Positions 15,607 through 15,836 of a DNA stretch of 15,836 bases are shown here, in pieces. The stretch comes from AWTP1-13 sp035762425 (lineage in GTDB: Bacteria; Pseudomonadota; Alphaproteobacteria; Rhizobiales; Hyphomicrobiaceae). The position numbers and the translations under genes are program-made. The notes beneath the pieces were generated by a model. The model was given only the letters and a program-made list of their open reading frames with translations, was not told where the DNA came from and made no database searches. The first letter of the stretch is position 1, and the number at the start of each line of letters is the position of its first letter. Where the stretch lies: NCBI GenBank assembly GCA_035762425.1, contig DASTOW010000299.1, positions 1 to 15,836 of the forward strand, in the 5' to 3' direction.

Positions 15607-15836
15607 TTACTGTTTGCGACAGACAACCGATTCCGGGAACTGGCAGGGTGTGCCGGCTTCGGTGAAGGCCACACGTTCGAAGGCGGCGACCAGTGGACGA
15701 CCAGGATAGGCAAAGCGACCCAATAACGCCTCCTGATCCCAGCCGGTGCCGTTCCAGATGCTGACATAGATCTTTTGCGGCGTGACTGGCAGGTCGGCGC
15801 CGGCGCTGGCCTTGACCTCGCGGATCAGGTGCCCAT
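15607..15836 (-). CDS. C-terminal end of a GH16-type glycoside hydrolase (partial)
   Basis: The last 75 codons of a gene that enters from the right edge and ends with TAA at 15609-15607. The readable end contains LPVTPQKIYVSIWNGTG, the RFAYPGRPLVAAFERVAF stretch and TPCQFPESVVC. These match the end of GH16 family beta-glucanases and related endo-glycosidases: P-x-K-I-Y-x-S-x-W-N-G, the V-A-x-x-E-x-V-x-F strand and a Cys pair that may form a disulphide. The catalytic site lies outside the window, so activity cannot be judged. It would hydrolyse or transfer beta-glucan or a related polysaccharide outside the cell. The neighbouring DUF4910 remnant also points to polysaccharide metabolism, but the link is inference. 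Confidence 0.72.
   Translation of the reverse strand, partial: GHLIREVKASAGADLPVTPQKIYVSIWNGTGWDQEALLGRFAYPGRPLVAAFERVAFTEAGTPCQFPESVVCRKQ

Noticed and set aside
15450..15767. 105-codon - strand frame at the right edge
   Set aside because: It conflicts with the GH16 end read in another frame of the same strand, whose residues match a known family.

Overview
The window is GC-rich chromosomal DNA, most likely from an alphaproteobacterium of the Hyphomicrobiales type. The clues are the gene families, frequent GTG/TTG starts, a TPP-riboswitch-controlled stand-alone thiC, and an ATGGCCGGGC/GCCCGGCCAT palindrome of the kind scattered between genes in Bradyrhizobium-like genomes. The genus call is inference. 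I see no tRNA, rRNA, CRISPR array, transposase or integrase.

Layout. Positions 137-3466 (+) hold a periplasmic Slt-type lytic transglycosylase and an alpha/beta hydrolase. A 400-bp gene-poor stretch with a six-copy 11-bp tandem repeat follows. Positions 3868-4932 encode a two-helix membrane protein I cannot place. A TPP riboswitch (5041-5136) and a possible ribosome-binding-site switch precede thiC (5226-7136). After a spacer with a short tandem repeat and a REP-like palindrome come four + strand genes (7342-9911): an ABM-like small protein, an NTF2-like protein, a secreted protein with a CACC motif, and a secreted MetX-like alpha/beta hydrolase.

On the - strand, 10072-9921 looks like an unannotated structured small RNA: four consecutive stem-loops, several with C-rich loops, then a perfect 12-bp terminator stem and a U tract. 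Next is a divergent pair, an NADPH-dependent FMN reductase (-) and an HxlR regulator (+), with a 6-bp inverted repeat between them as the likely operator. Then come an SDR protein lacking the whole catalytic tetrad and a GNAT acetyltransferase that looks leaderless.

The right third is mainly - strand: a small 3-helix membrane protein, a HerA-like ATPase (DUF853/YjgR type), and a 67-residue protein whose C-terminal tail copies the tail of that ATPase. The right edge has a + strand DUF4910 remnant truncated at both ends, and the 3' end of a GH16-type glycoside hydrolase running off the window.

Genes likely to work together are the FMN reductase with its HxlR regulator, and the HerA-like ATPase with its small tail protein. 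The rest looks like ordinary chromosomal content without one shared pathway. The best candidates for something undescribed are the small RNA and the ATPase/tail-protein pair.
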